The notes beneath the pieces are model-generated. The model saw nothing but the letters and a program-made list of their open reading frames with translations, made no database searches and was not told the origin of the DNA. 12,928 bases of DNA from Alphaproteobacteria bacterium (GTDB taxonomy: Bacteria; Pseudomonadota; Alphaproteobacteria; Caulobacterales; Caulobacteraceae). The DNA is taken from assembly GCA_028869395.1 (NCBI GenBank), contig JAGWSE010000245.1, forward strand, positions 1 to 12,928, read 5' to 3'. Below, in pieces: positions 6,832 through 12,928 of this stretch. Made by a program: the position numbers and the translations under genes. How positions within the stretch are numbered: position 1 is the first letter of the stretch; every line of letters begins with the position of its first letter.

Positions 6832-6904
6832 GTGGATCGCATTACGAAGGTTTAATCCGCCACGTCGCATCTGCGCCGCACTCCGGGCGCCTCTTAACCA
6901 CGAC

Positions 6905-6916
6905 GAAGGCGCCTTC
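6905..6916. promoter_or_regulatory. 12-base perfect palindrome GAAGGCGCCTTC
   Basis: GAAGGCGCCTTC reads the same on both strands and lies 100 bases before the exporter permease start. It could be a dimeric regulator site. The regulator is not identifiable from sequence alone. Confidence 0.3.
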
Positions 6917-6917
6917 A

Positions 6918-6947
6918 GCGTAACAGCGTCCGATGGGCGCGTTACGC
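6918..6947. promoter_or_regulatory. Inverted repeat GCGTAAC-N16-GTTACGC
   Basis: Seven-base arms at 6918-6924 and 6941-6947, 16 bases apart, directly after the 12-base palindrome and upstream of the ABC exporter. The centre-to-centre spacing of 23 bases is about two helical turns, compatible with a dimeric activator or repressor. This is tentative. Confidence 0.3.
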
Positions 6948-7016
6948 CGATTTAACTGGCCGCAGGCTAGTGGTCGGGAGCACTTTCGCTCAGGAGTTGC
7001 AGGGGCGGTCCGCCAA

Positions 7017-8165
7017 ATGTCACTGGCGCTTTCGACGCTGATCTACGAATGGCGACGCTACACCGCCGCGGTGGTGGCGCTCGCCTTCTCCGGCCTGCTC
7101 ATCCTGGCCGAGGTCGGCATGTTCACCGGCATTGTGCGCGGCATCACCGCCACCATCGACCGGTCGCGCGCCGACATCATGGTGCTCGGACCCAAGGTCA
7201 CCGCGCTGGTGGATTCCGGCCCCGGCACCGGCGTGCCGAAGCGGATCACGCCGCAGATCTACATGAATCCCGAGGTGACCGAGGTCGAGCCGCTCGACGG
7301 CAATGGCGGCATGTGGATCAACGACCCGAAGGCCGGCCAGAAGCGCAAGACCGAATACGTCCAGATCTGGGCCATCGATCCGCGCGCCGGCTCCGTCAGC
7401 CTGCCCACCGACTACACCGAGGCCACGCGCATCGCCCTGCAGGAGCCCTTCGCCGTGGCCGTCGACGCGACGAGCCTCGGCCGGCTGGGCGTGAAGCTCA
7501 ACGACACCGCCACGCTCAACCACCACACGGTGCACGTGCGCGCCATCCTTCACGGCTATCCCAGCATCAACCAGGTCAATGTGGTGATGTCCAAGGACAC
7601 GCTGCGGATGCTGGGCATGGACGATCCCAACAACCCGCGCGACGGGCCGTTGATGGTGCGCATCAAGGATCCGGCAAAGGCCGAGCAGGTGCGCGACCAG
7701 CTGAACGCCGTCAGTCACGGCGAGTACCGCGCCTGGACGCGCGCGGAGCTGTCCAAGGCCAACGAAGGCGCGCTGATGAAGGAGCAGATCATCGGCCTGT
7801 TCCTGGGCTTCACCGTCTTCATCGGCTTCCTGATCGGCATCGGCATCACCTCCCAGACGCTGCGCGGCGCGATCCTGGCCAGCATCAAGGAATTCGCGAG
7901 CCTCAGGGCGCTGGGCGTCTCGATGGGATCGCTGCGCTGGATCGTGATCGAGCTGTCCTTCTGGGTCGGCGTGGTGGGTCTCGCGGCGACCGGCCTGTTC
8001 ACCTGGGGCGTCTACCTGCTGGGCGAGAAGTTCGGCGTTCCGATGGGTTTCCCGACGTCGTGGGTGGTGGGCATCGCCATCCTGCTCACCCTCATCTCCA
8101 TCTTCTCGGGCGTGCTCTCGCTGGGCGTGCTGAAGAAGAGCCAGCCTGCGGACCTGCTGAGATGA
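7017..8165 (+). CDS. ABC exporter permease, FtsX/DevC type
   Basis: A 382-residue permease with the four-segment FtsX/MacB/DevC layout. Membrane helix 1 is at about 16-40, a large periplasmic domain at about 41-255, and helices 2-4 are at about 257-280, 305-332 and 348-372. The cytoplasmic coupling stretch SIKEFASLRALGVSMGSLRW (about 289-308) and the C-terminal KKSQPADLLR are typical of DevC-like proteins. Type VII-type ABC proteins of this form usually do not translocate through their own membrane pore. They drive a fusion protein that pushes cargo through a TolC-type channel. The frame is open from 6933, but ATG 7017 begins just before the first helix. AGGGG is about 11 bases upstream, followed by a GGCGG-T-CCGCC mini-hairpin. 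The stop overlaps the ATPase start (ATGA). Confidence 0.88.
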   Translation: MSLALSTLIYEWRRYTAAVVALAFSGLLILAEVGMFTGIVRGITATIDRSRADIMVLGPKVTALVDSGPGTGVPKRITPQIYMNPEVTEVEPLDGNGGMWINDPKAGQKRKTEYVQIWAIDPRAGSVSLPTDYTEATRIALQEPFAVAVDATSLGRLGVKLNDTATLNHHTVHVRAILHGYPSINQVNVVMSKDTLRMLGMDDPNNPRDGPLMVRIKDPAKAEQVRDQLNAVSHGEYRAWTRAELSKANEGALMKEQIIGLFLGFTVFIGFLIGIGITSQTLRGAILASIKEFASLRALGVSMGSLRWIVIELSFWVGVVGLAATGLFTWGVYLLGEKFGVPMGFPTSWVVGIAILLTLISIFSGVLSLGVLKKSQPADLLR

Positions 8166-8902
8166 GCTCTCAACACGCCCTCGTCGCCCAGGGCCTCGTG
8201 AAGCGGTTCAAGACCGGGCGCACCCACATCGAGGTCCTGAAGACGCTCGATTTCGACGCCAACCACGGCGACGTGACCATGGTCATGGGGCCATCCGGCT
8301 CGGGCAAGTCGACCCTGGTCGCCACCCTCTCGGGCCTGCTCAAGCCGGACACCGGGGCGGTTCAGGCGCTGGGGCAGGACCTGTGGAACCTGCGTGGCTC
8401 GAAGCTCGACCGGTTCCGGCTGGATCACTGCGGCTTCATCTTCCAGGGTTTCAACCTGTTCCCCGCGCTCACCGCCCTGCAGCAGGTGGAGATCGTCCTC
8501 AAGTACCAGGGCGTCCCCCGGCGCGAGGCGCACCGTCGCGCCGCCGACGCGCTCGCCGAGGTCGGTCTTGAGGCGCGGGTGAACCAGCGGCCTTCGGAGC
8601 TTTCCGGCGGCGAGAAGCAGCGCGTCGCCATCGCCCGCGCTCTGGCCAAGCAACCCCAGCTGCTGTTCGCCGACGAGCCCACCAGCGCGCTCGACGGCGA
8701 GAACGGCCAGGTGGTGATCAAGCTCCTGCAGCGCGCCGCCAAGAGCCACGGCGCCGCCGTCATCTGCGTGACCCACGACCCCCGGCTCGAGGTCTACGCC
8801 GACCGCGTCATCCATATCGAGGACGGGCGGATCCTGAACGACCGGCGCACCGGCGCCGCCGCGGATCCGGCCCGCCCGCAACCCGAGCTCATCGGAGCCT
8901 AG
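8162..8902 (+). CDS. ABC exporter ATPase, DevA/LolD/MacB type
   Basis: A 246-residue nucleotide-binding subunit powering the exporter. It has Walker A GPSGSGKST at 43-51, Q-loop Gln95 in FIFQGFNLFP, signature LSGGEKQRVAIARAL at 147-161, Walker B LLFADEPTSALD at 167-178 and H-loop His205 in CVTHDP. All catalytic residues are present. The FQxFNL and SALDGENG wording is that of the LolD/MacB/DevA branch, which works with FtsX-fold permeases. The ATG at 8162 overlaps the permease stop by four bases (ATGA), a strong sign of translational coupling. The frame continues upstream through the permease gene only as an out-of-frame shadow. The last 20 residues form a polar tail. Confidence 0.95.
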   Translation: MSSQHALVAQGLVKRFKTGRTHIEVLKTLDFDANHGDVTMVMGPSGSGKSTLVATLSGLLKPDTGAVQALGQDLWNLRGSKLDRFRLDHCGFIFQGFNLFPALTALQQVEIVLKYQGVPRREAHRRAADALAEVGLEARVNQRPSELSGGEKQRVAIARALAKQPQLLFADEPTSALDGENGQVVIKLLQRAAKSHGAAVICVTHDPRLEVYADRVIHIEDGRILNDRRTGAAADPARPQPELIGA

Positions 8903-8908
8903 AGACCA

Positions 8909-9880
8909 ATGCCCGCGCTCCTGCGTAACCGCTTCGTCTGGATCCTGATCGCCGTCTTCGTGATCGGCGGCGGCGGCTTCATGTTCATGTCGAGCCAGGC
9001 CAAGGCGAAGAAGGCGGAGGCCGCCAAGGCCCACGCCGCCGCCCCGCCGAGTCCTTACGTCGCCGTGGGCGACGGCAAGGCCGACGTGGAAGGCGGCATC
9101 ATCCAGGTCGCGGCGCGCACCTCCGGCATCGTCGATCAGGTGCTCGTCCAGGAAGGCGACTCCGTGAAGGCGGGCCAGGTGCTGGCGAGGCTCGACGACG
9201 AGCAGCCGAAGCTGGCGGCGCTGGCCGCCCAGGCCGAGCTCGGCCAGGCCCGCGCCCAGATCGAACTCCTGAAGGTGCAGCTCGCCACCGCCGACCGCGA
9301 GCGGGCGCGTCTGCAGCCGCTGGCCTCGCGCTCCTTCGTTACCAAGCAGGCGCTCGACCAGGCCAACGACGCCGTACGTCAGGCCAAGGCGGGCATCGAC
9401 GCCCAGAACGCCGCGATCGCAACCGCGCAGGCCAAGCTGGCGGAGGCCCGCTACAACGAGGAGCTGACGATCATCCGCGCGCCCGTCGACGGCAAGATCG
9501 TCCGTCGCTACGCCAATCCCGGCGCCGGCGCCTCGACGCTGAACGTGTCCAACATGTTCGACCTCGAGCCGAATTCGGCCCACATCGTCCGCGCCGAGAT
9601 CACCGAGAACGCCCTGCCCTATGTCAGCGTCGGCCAGCCGGTGCAGATGTCGCCGGAGGGCGATCCGAACAAGAGCTTCACAGGCAAGGTGCTGCGCGAG
9701 GCGCCGGTCTTCGGCGCCCGCAAGCTCGCCTCCGACGATCCGGCGGCGCGCACCGACGAGCGGGTCGTTGAAGTGGTGGTCTCCGCCGACGGCGCGCCCT
9801 TCCTGGTCGGCCAGCGGGTGCTCGTGAAGTTCATGCGCCAGCAACAGGCCCAGGCCGCAACCGCCCCGCCGAACGCCTGA
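8909..9880 (+). CDS. HlyD/DevB-type periplasmic membrane fusion protein
   Basis: A 323-residue adaptor that would link the inner-membrane ABC complex to an outer-membrane channel. It has an N-terminal membrane anchor at about 8-28, then an Ala/Lys-rich linker. The lipoyl domain is split into VAARTSGIVDQVLVQEGDSVKAG (67-89) and IIRAPVDGKIVRRYANPGA (188-206), with a long alpha-helical hairpin at about 98-186 and a beta-barrel domain at about 222-308. At the hairpin tip, Arg134-x3-Leu138-x6-Thr145 followed by KQALDQA aligns with the Rx3Lx6S motif by which AcrA-type adaptors touch TolC (Thr in place of Ser). The gene starts 6 bases after the ATPase stop, in the same operon. The cargo is unknown. 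DevBCA and MacAB-type systems export glycolipids, peptides or macrolides. Confidence 0.9.
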   Translation: MPALLRNRFVWILIAVFVIGGGGFMFMSSQAKAKKAEAAKAHAAAPPSPYVAVGDGKADVEGGIIQVAARTSGIVDQVLVQEGDSVKAGQVLARLDDEQPKLAALAAQAELGQARAQIELLKVQLATADRERARLQPLASRSFVTKQALDQANDAVRQAKAGIDAQNAAIATAQAKLAEARYNEELTIIRAPVDGKIVRRYANPGAGASTLNVSNMFDLEPNSAHIVRAEITENALPYVSVGQPVQMSPEGDPNKSFTGKVLREAPVFGARKLASDDPAARTDERVVEVVVSADGAPFLVGQRVLVKFMRQQQAQAATAPPNA

Positions 9881-9926
9881 CGCCCGACCCGTCCCGCGCC
9901 GCCTTCGGGTGACGCCGGGAGAGGAG

Positions 9927-9955
9927 TTGACGCCTCGGGCGCCGCGCCGCACAAC
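9927..9955 (+). promoter_or_regulatory. Candidate sigma70 promoter for SDR gene
   Basis: TTGACG at 9927-9932, a consensus -35, is followed after 17 bases by CACAAC (9950-9955), a poor -10. It lies about 40 bases before the SDR start in the 116-base gap after the exporter operon. The same gap holds a GGGCGC/GCGCCC inverted repeat (9937-9942, 9958-9963) straddling the spacer. Confidence 0.3.
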
Positions 9956-9996
9956 GCGCGCCCATTCGAACACGCGTCCAACTCAAGGGGATCCTC

Positions 9997-10902
9997 ATGG
10001 CGGACATCCGCTTCGACGGCAAAGTGGCCATCGTCACCGGCGCAGGCGGGGGGCTGGGCCGCCAGCACGCCCTGGAGCTCGCCAGGCGCGGGGCGAAGGT
10101 CGTGGTCAACGACCTGGGCGGATCCGTCGACGGTTCCGGCGGTGGCTCGGAGGCCTCCCACAAGGTCGTCGAAGAGATCAAGGCCGCCGGCGGCGAGGCG
10201 ATCGCCAACGGCTCGTCCGTGACCGACGACGCGGGCGTCGCCCGCATGGTCAAGGACGCGATGGACGCCTGGGGCCGGATCGACATCCTGGTCGCCAACG
10301 CCGGCGTGCTGCGCGACAAGACCTTCGCCAAGATGGACATCCCGGACTTCGAGTTCGTCCTGAACGTCCACCTGCTGGGCACGGTGAAGCCCGCCAAGGC
10401 CGTCTGGGAGATCATGCGCGAGCAGAACTACGGCCGCATCGTGGTGACGACCTCCTCGTCCGGCCTCTACGGCAACTTCGGCCAGTCGAACTACGGCGCC
10501 GCGAAGCTCGGCATCATCGGCTTCATGAACACGCTGAAGCTGGAGGGCCAGAAGAACAACATCCACGTCAACGCCATCTCGCCGGTGGCCGCCACGCGGA
10601 TGACCGAGAACCTGATGCCCCCCGAGATCCTGGAGCGGCTGAAGCCGGAGTACGTGACGCCCGCCGTGGTGTTCCTCTGCTCCGACGAGGCGCCCACGGG
10701 GACGATCCTCACCGCCGGCGCGGGCGCGTTCGCCTGCGCGCGCATCGTCGAGACCGAAGGGGCCTACCTCGGCGACAGCGGCCTTTCGGCCGAAGCCGTT
10801 CGCGACCACCTGGGCCAGATCACCGATCCCGCCGGCCAGAAGGCCTACGCCACGGGCGGCGAGCAGACCCAGAAGTTCTTCCGCAAGATGCAGGGCGGCT
10901 GA
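9997..10902 (+). CDS. SDR, MFE-2-like 3-hydroxyacyl-CoA dehydrogenase
   Basis: A 301-residue short-chain dehydrogenase. The cofactor loop TGAGGGLGRQHA at 14-25, NDLGG at 38-42, NAG at 101-103, and the tetrad Asn123, Ser153, Tyr166 and Lys170 (SNYGAAK) are all present. The NDLGGSVDG region and the extended C-terminus (about 50 residues beyond a classical SDR, ending QTQKFFRKMQGG) resemble the dehydrogenase domain of peroxisomal multifunctional enzyme 2 (HSD17B4). That enzyme oxidises (3R)-hydroxyacyl-CoA. Here the hydratase and SCP-2 domains of the eukaryotic fusion are absent. A consensus-like AAGGGG lies 6 bases before the ATG. The gene appears to be transcribed alone, ending in an intrinsic terminator. 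Straight-chain, branched or steroid side-chain substrates are all possible. Confidence 0.88.
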   Translation: MADIRFDGKVAIVTGAGGGLGRQHALELARRGAKVVVNDLGGSVDGSGGGSEASHKVVEEIKAAGGEAIANGSSVTDDAGVARMVKDAMDAWGRIDILVANAGVLRDKTFAKMDIPDFEFVLNVHLLGTVKPAKAVWEIMREQNYGRIVVTTSSSGLYGNFGQSNYGAAKLGIIGFMNTLKLEGQKNNIHVNAISPVAATRMTENLMPPEILERLKPEYVTPAVVFLCSDEAPTGTILTAGAGAFACARIVETEGAYLGDSGLSAEAVRDHLGQITDPAGQKAYATGGEQTQKFFRKMQGG

Positions 10903-10927
10903 GCCCAACCTGCGGAGGCGGACCGAG

Positions 10928-10956
10928 CGGGCGGCCATCGGCCGCCCGTTTCGTTT
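10928..10956 (+). terminator. Intrinsic terminator after SDR gene
   Basis: A 9-bp perfect GC stem, CGGGCGGCC and GGCCGCCCG, with loop ATC, followed by TTTCGTTT. It starts 26 bases after the SDR stop and separates this gene from the downstream transporters. It is the clearest terminator in the window. Confidence 0.85.
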
Positions 10957-10993
10957 GCGCCGAACATGACGCCGAATCCACTTGCGCCCTCCT

Positions 10994-11012
10994 AGGTTAT
11001 CGCGCGTAACCT
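10994..11012. promoter_or_regulatory. Inverted repeat AGGTTA-N7-TAACCT
   Basis: Perfect 6-base arms around a TCGCGCG spacer, 52 bases before the first MFS start and downstream of the SDR terminator. It sits where an operator for the transporter would be expected. The regulator is unknown. Confidence 0.35.
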
Positions 11013-11052
11013 GAGCCCGACCGCGCCCGGTGAACGAGGCGTGGGCCGACCC

Positions 11053-11058
11053 AGGAGG
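11053..11058 (+). promoter_or_regulatory. Consensus ribosome site deciding TTG start
   Basis: AGGAGG lies exactly 6 bases before TTG 11065. The in-frame GTG at 11041 precedes this site and has no such sequence, so the TTG is the better start. Confidence 0.8.
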
Positions 11059-11064
11059 ATTCTG

Positions 11065-12471
11065 TTGTCCAAAGCCGCGCCGGCCCGACTGCCTTTGCGC
11101 TCCGTGCTCGCCTTCGCGTTCGCCTATCTGCCGTTCGCCGCCCTGACCCTCGCGGTCGCCGTGCAACTTCCGAAGTTCTTCGCCTCAAGTCTCGGCGTGG
11201 GCCTGGCGATCGGCGGCCTGTTCGGTCTCGTGCGGCTGATCGACATCCCTGTGGACCCCCTGCTGGGCCTGGCCATGGACCGGACCCGCACTCCGCTTGG
11301 CCGCTATCGTCCCTGGATGCTGGTCGGCGCGCCGATCCTGATGCTTGCGCTTTACGAGCTCTTCCAGGCGCAGGTGGGCGTGGGACGCTGGACGATCATG
11401 GTCTGGCTGCTGGTCATGTACCTCGGCATGTCTATCCTGCTGGTTGCCGGCAATTCCTGGGCGTCCACCCTGGCCCCCACCTACCAGGAACGCTCGCGCA
11501 TTTTCGGCGCCATGTCGGCGCTGGGCGTCGTCGGCGCGGCCAGTGTCCTGCTGATCCCGACCGTGATCGCCAAGCACGTGGGCGAGACCCAGTCGGTGCG
11601 GGTGATCGGCTGGTTCCTGACCGCCCTCGTCCCCGTCGCCGTGGGGATAACCGTGCTCAGCACGCCCGAGCGGCTGGTGCACGACGCGCACGGAAGGCGC
11701 TTCACGTTGCGCGACTACGGCGCCCTGCTGGTGCGGCCCAACGTGCTTCGCCTGCTACTCGCCGACCTTTCGGTGACCCTGGGCCCCGGCTGGATGGCGG
11801 CGCTCTACTACTTCTACTGGGAAGCCTCGCGGCAGGTGAGCTACGCCGCCTCGAGCATGCTGCTGCTGATCTACATCCTGGCCGGGCTGGCCGGCGCGCC
11901 CGCCACGGCCTGGCTCGGCAACCGCATCGGCAAGCACCGGGCCCTGATCGCCACCACGACCCTCTACTCGCTCTTCCTGATGATCATCCCGCTGACGCCC
12001 AAGGGCCTGTCCTGGCCGTCGTTCCCCATCATGTTCTGCCTGGGCTCCTTCGCGGCGGGTTTCGTGGTGATGATCCGCGCCATCACGGCCGACGTCGGCG
12101 ACGAGATCCGGCTGGAGAACGGCGCCCAGCAGATGGGTCTGCTGTATGCGCTCACCAGCGCCACGACCAAGATCGCCGGCGCGTTCTCGATAACCTTCAC
12201 CTTCAAGGTCCTCGACCTCGTCGGTTACAATCCGAAGCCCGGCGCGATCAACGGCCCCGACCAGATCCACGGGCTCGAACTCGCCTTCATCGTGGGCCCC
12301 ATCGCCTTCGTCATGCTCGGGGGCGCCTGCTTCCTCGGCTACAAGCTCACCGCCGAGCGGCACGCCGACATTCGCCGCCAGCTCGACGAGCGCGACGCCC
12401 TCTACGAGGAGGCTGCCGTCCTGCAGTCGGTGACGGGTCAGCCGGACGGCGTGGCGACCTCCGCGTCCTGA
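11065..12471 (+). CDS. GPH/MelB-like MFS transporter, TTG start
   Basis: A 468-residue, 12-helix major facilitator of the glycoside-pentoside-hexuronide:cation symporter type. Helix 2 and the following loop read VRLIDIPVDPLLGLAMDRTRTPLGRYRPW (56-84). Asp60 and Asp64 match the spacing of the two cation-binding Asp residues of MelB helix II, and the DRTRT-GRYRPW loop is diagnostic for the family. A central cytoplasmic loop (about 200-225) divides the halves, and the last 40 residues are a charged cytoplasmic tail. Translation most likely starts at TTG 11065, 6 bases after AGGAGG. The family name suggests a sugar, but many alphaproteobacterial members sit beside lipid or aromatic genes and have no known substrate. 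A paralogue follows 105 bases downstream. Confidence 0.9.
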   Translation: MSKAAPARLPLRSVLAFAFAYLPFAALTLAVAVQLPKFFASSLGVGLAIGGLFGLVRLIDIPVDPLLGLAMDRTRTPLGRYRPWMLVGAPILMLALYELFQAQVGVGRWTIMVWLLVMYLGMSILLVAGNSWASTLAPTYQERSRIFGAMSALGVVGAASVLLIPTVIAKHVGETQSVRVIGWFLTALVPVAVGITVLSTPERLVHDAHGRRFTLRDYGALLVRPNVLRLLLADLSVTLGPGWMAALYYFYWEASRQVSYAASSMLLLIYILAGLAGAPATAWLGNRIGKHRALIATTTLYSLFLMIIPLTPKGLSWPSFPIMFCLGSFAAGFVVMIRAITADVGDEIRLENGAQQMGLLYALTSATTKIAGAFSITFTFKVLDLVGYNPKPGAINGPDQIHGLELAFIVGPIAFVMLGGACFLGYKLTAERHADIRRQLDERDALYEEAAVLQSVTGQPDGVATSAS

Positions 12472-12576
12472 GGTCTCCCCTTACGGAAAGTTGTTGCGCA
12501 CGAAGGCCCTAAGCGCTCTCCTCAATCGATTAGCGCCCCCTCAGAGGGCGACCATTGATATTTTGAGGAGACGCTC
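12472..12576 (+). promoter_or_regulatory. Gap between tandem MFS genes
   Basis: These 105 bases hold AAGCGCT (12511-12517), an AATCGATT palindrome (12524-12531) and TAGCGCC. CCCTC-A-GAGGG (12538-12548) follows, then a short AT-rich stretch TTGATATTTTG before the ribosome site. The second gene may therefore have its own promoter, but no element is compelling. There is no good terminator for the first gene. Confidence 0.3.
12565..12570 (+). promoter_or_regulatory. Ribosome site deciding GTG start
   Basis: GAGGAG lies 6 bases before GTG 12577, the earliest sensible start of the second MFS gene. The next in-frame ATG would remove the whole N-terminus before helix 1. Confidence 0.7.
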
Positions 12577-12928
12577 GTGACCGTCACTTCCTCCGCCTCC
12601 GGAGGCCGTTCGCTGTCGTTCCCGCGGCTCTTGGCCTTTTCCACCGGAAGCATGCCCGTCTGGATCATGGCGATCCTGGTGGGCGTCTACCTGCCCAAGT
12701 TCTACGCCGGCCACATCGGGGTGAGCCTGCTGGCGCTCGGCGGGGTGATGGCGGCGGTGCGCCTGTCCGATCTCTTCGTGGATTTCCTGCTCGGCTGGCT
12801 CATGGACCGGACCCACACCCGCTTCGGCCGTTATCGGCCGTGGTATGCCGCGGGCCTGCCGATCTTCGCCTTCGCCACCTACCGGATCTTCAACCCGCCG
12901 GCCGGCGCAGGCGTCGGCTATCTCGCCA
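12577..12928 (+). CDS. Second GPH-type MFS transporter, C-terminus beyond window
   Basis: The first 117 residues of a permease paralogous to the preceding gene. It begins MTVTSSASGGRSLSFPRLLAF and shows helix 1, then VRLSDLFVDFLLGWLMDRTHTRFGRYRPW at 61-89. Asp65 and Asp69 align with the MelB-type cation-site pair and with Asp60/Asp64 of its neighbour. The two proteins share LPKF-x-A-x3-GV and the DRT-GRYRPW loop, so they come from a duplication but have diverged clearly. The frame is open to the window end, with about 330-350 residues missing for a usual family member. Start GTG 12577 follows GAGGAG by 6 bases. The substrate is unknown. Confidence 0.88.
   Translation, partial: MTVTSSASGGRSLSFPRLLAFSTGSMPVWIMAILVGVYLPKFYAGHIGVSLLALGGVMAAVRLSDLFVDFLLGWLMDRTHTRFGRYRPWYAAGLPIFAFATYRIFNPPAGAGVGYLA

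Larger units (their letters stand above)
6738..7016. promoter_or_regulatory. Divergent intergenic region, transporter and exporter
   Basis: This 279-base gap separates the leftward nucleoside transporter from the rightward ABC exporter and must hold promoters for both. It contains two GC-rich hairpins on the transporter side and, on the exporter side, a 12-base palindrome plus a 7-base inverted repeat. The stretch from about 6838 to 6975 is less GC-rich than its surroundings (TTTAAT, TCTTAACC, ATTTAACT), as expected for promoters. TTACGC (6942-6947) with GCTAGT (6966-6971) at 18-base spacing is one weak rightward candidate. I see no convincing RNA gene or small ORF here. Confidence 0.5.

Noticed and set aside
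6738..6842. 35-residue N-terminal extension of the nucleoside transporter
   Set aside because: The frame is open, but the residues are Arg/Gly-rich and unlike the family. They would translate through the leader hairpins, and ATG 6737 has its own GAGGGG site.
5437..6870. 477-codon minus-strand frame overlapping the nucleoside transporter in another frame
   Set aside because: Its Arg/Gly-rich translation lacks the membrane segments and motifs found in the overlapping CNT frame.
8012..9973. 653-codon minus-strand open frame across the exporter genes
   Set aside because: It lies opposite the complete ATPase and fusion-protein genes, whose motifs are intact. Its composition (Gly/Arg/Asp/His/Leu-rich) is that of a GC-rich antisense shadow.
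9619..11166. 515-codon minus-strand frame opposite the SDR gene
   Set aside because: It is antisense to a full SDR with all catalytic residues and crosses the SDR terminator. No family resemblance.
12494..12516. TTGCGC with CCTAAGC as a promoter for the second MFS gene
   Set aside because: The spacing is too short for a sigma70 promoter and the -10 match is poor. A similar TTGCGC before the first MFS gene also lacks a good partner.

Overview
The window is GC-rich, densely coded bacterial chromosome, roughly two-thirds or more G+C, with strong G/C bias at third codon positions. The proteins (fatty-acid oxidation enzymes, GPH-type MFS permeases, a stand-alone MFE-2-like dehydrogenase) and the TTGACG-type promoter elements suggest an alphaproteobacterium, probably Caulobacterales (Caulobacter/Phenylobacterium type). 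That placement is inference; there is no rRNA or other taxonomic marker. I see no mobile element, CRISPR array, tRNA, rRNA or replication origin. No gap without a gene exceeds 300 bases; the longest is 279 bases (6738-7016).

Left part (1-2565): a leftward pair, thiolase then acyl-CoA dehydrogenase (cut by the window edge), is divergent from a rightward hot-dog thioesterase. The 59-base gap between them holds a perfect 6-4-6 inverted repeat that fits the published PsrA operator pattern. PsrA is a TetR-family fatty-acid-responsive repressor. Together these look like a fatty-acyl-CoA degradation divergon.

Middle (2623-5385): a GFA-domain zinc protein, a luciferase-like flavin monooxygenase, a WrbA-type quinone reductase and, convergently, a glutathione S-transferase. 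These are general redox and electrophile-handling enzymes. wrbA and the GST gene meet with directly abutting stop codons.

5454-6737 (minus): a CNT-family (NupC-like) concentrative nucleoside transporter lying just upstream of the GST gene on the same strand, with a strong 12-bp-stem hairpin in its leader.

7017-9880 (plus): a compact three-gene ABC exporter (FtsX/DevC-type permease, DevA/LolD/MacB-type ATPase, HlyD-type membrane fusion protein). The permease and ATPase genes overlap by ATGA. The fusion protein has a TolC-contact-like motif, but no outer-membrane channel gene is present.

Right part (9997-12928): an SDR resembling the dehydrogenase domain of peroxisomal multifunctional enzyme 2, followed by a clear intrinsic terminator. 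Then come two tandem paralogous GPH/MelB-like MFS transporters with TTG and GTG starts, the second cut by the window edge. I found nothing that amounts to a clearly undescribed system. The most useful leads are the PsrA-like divergent operator, the TolC-type ABC exporter of unknown cargo, and the lipid-enzyme/GPH-permease neighbourhood.
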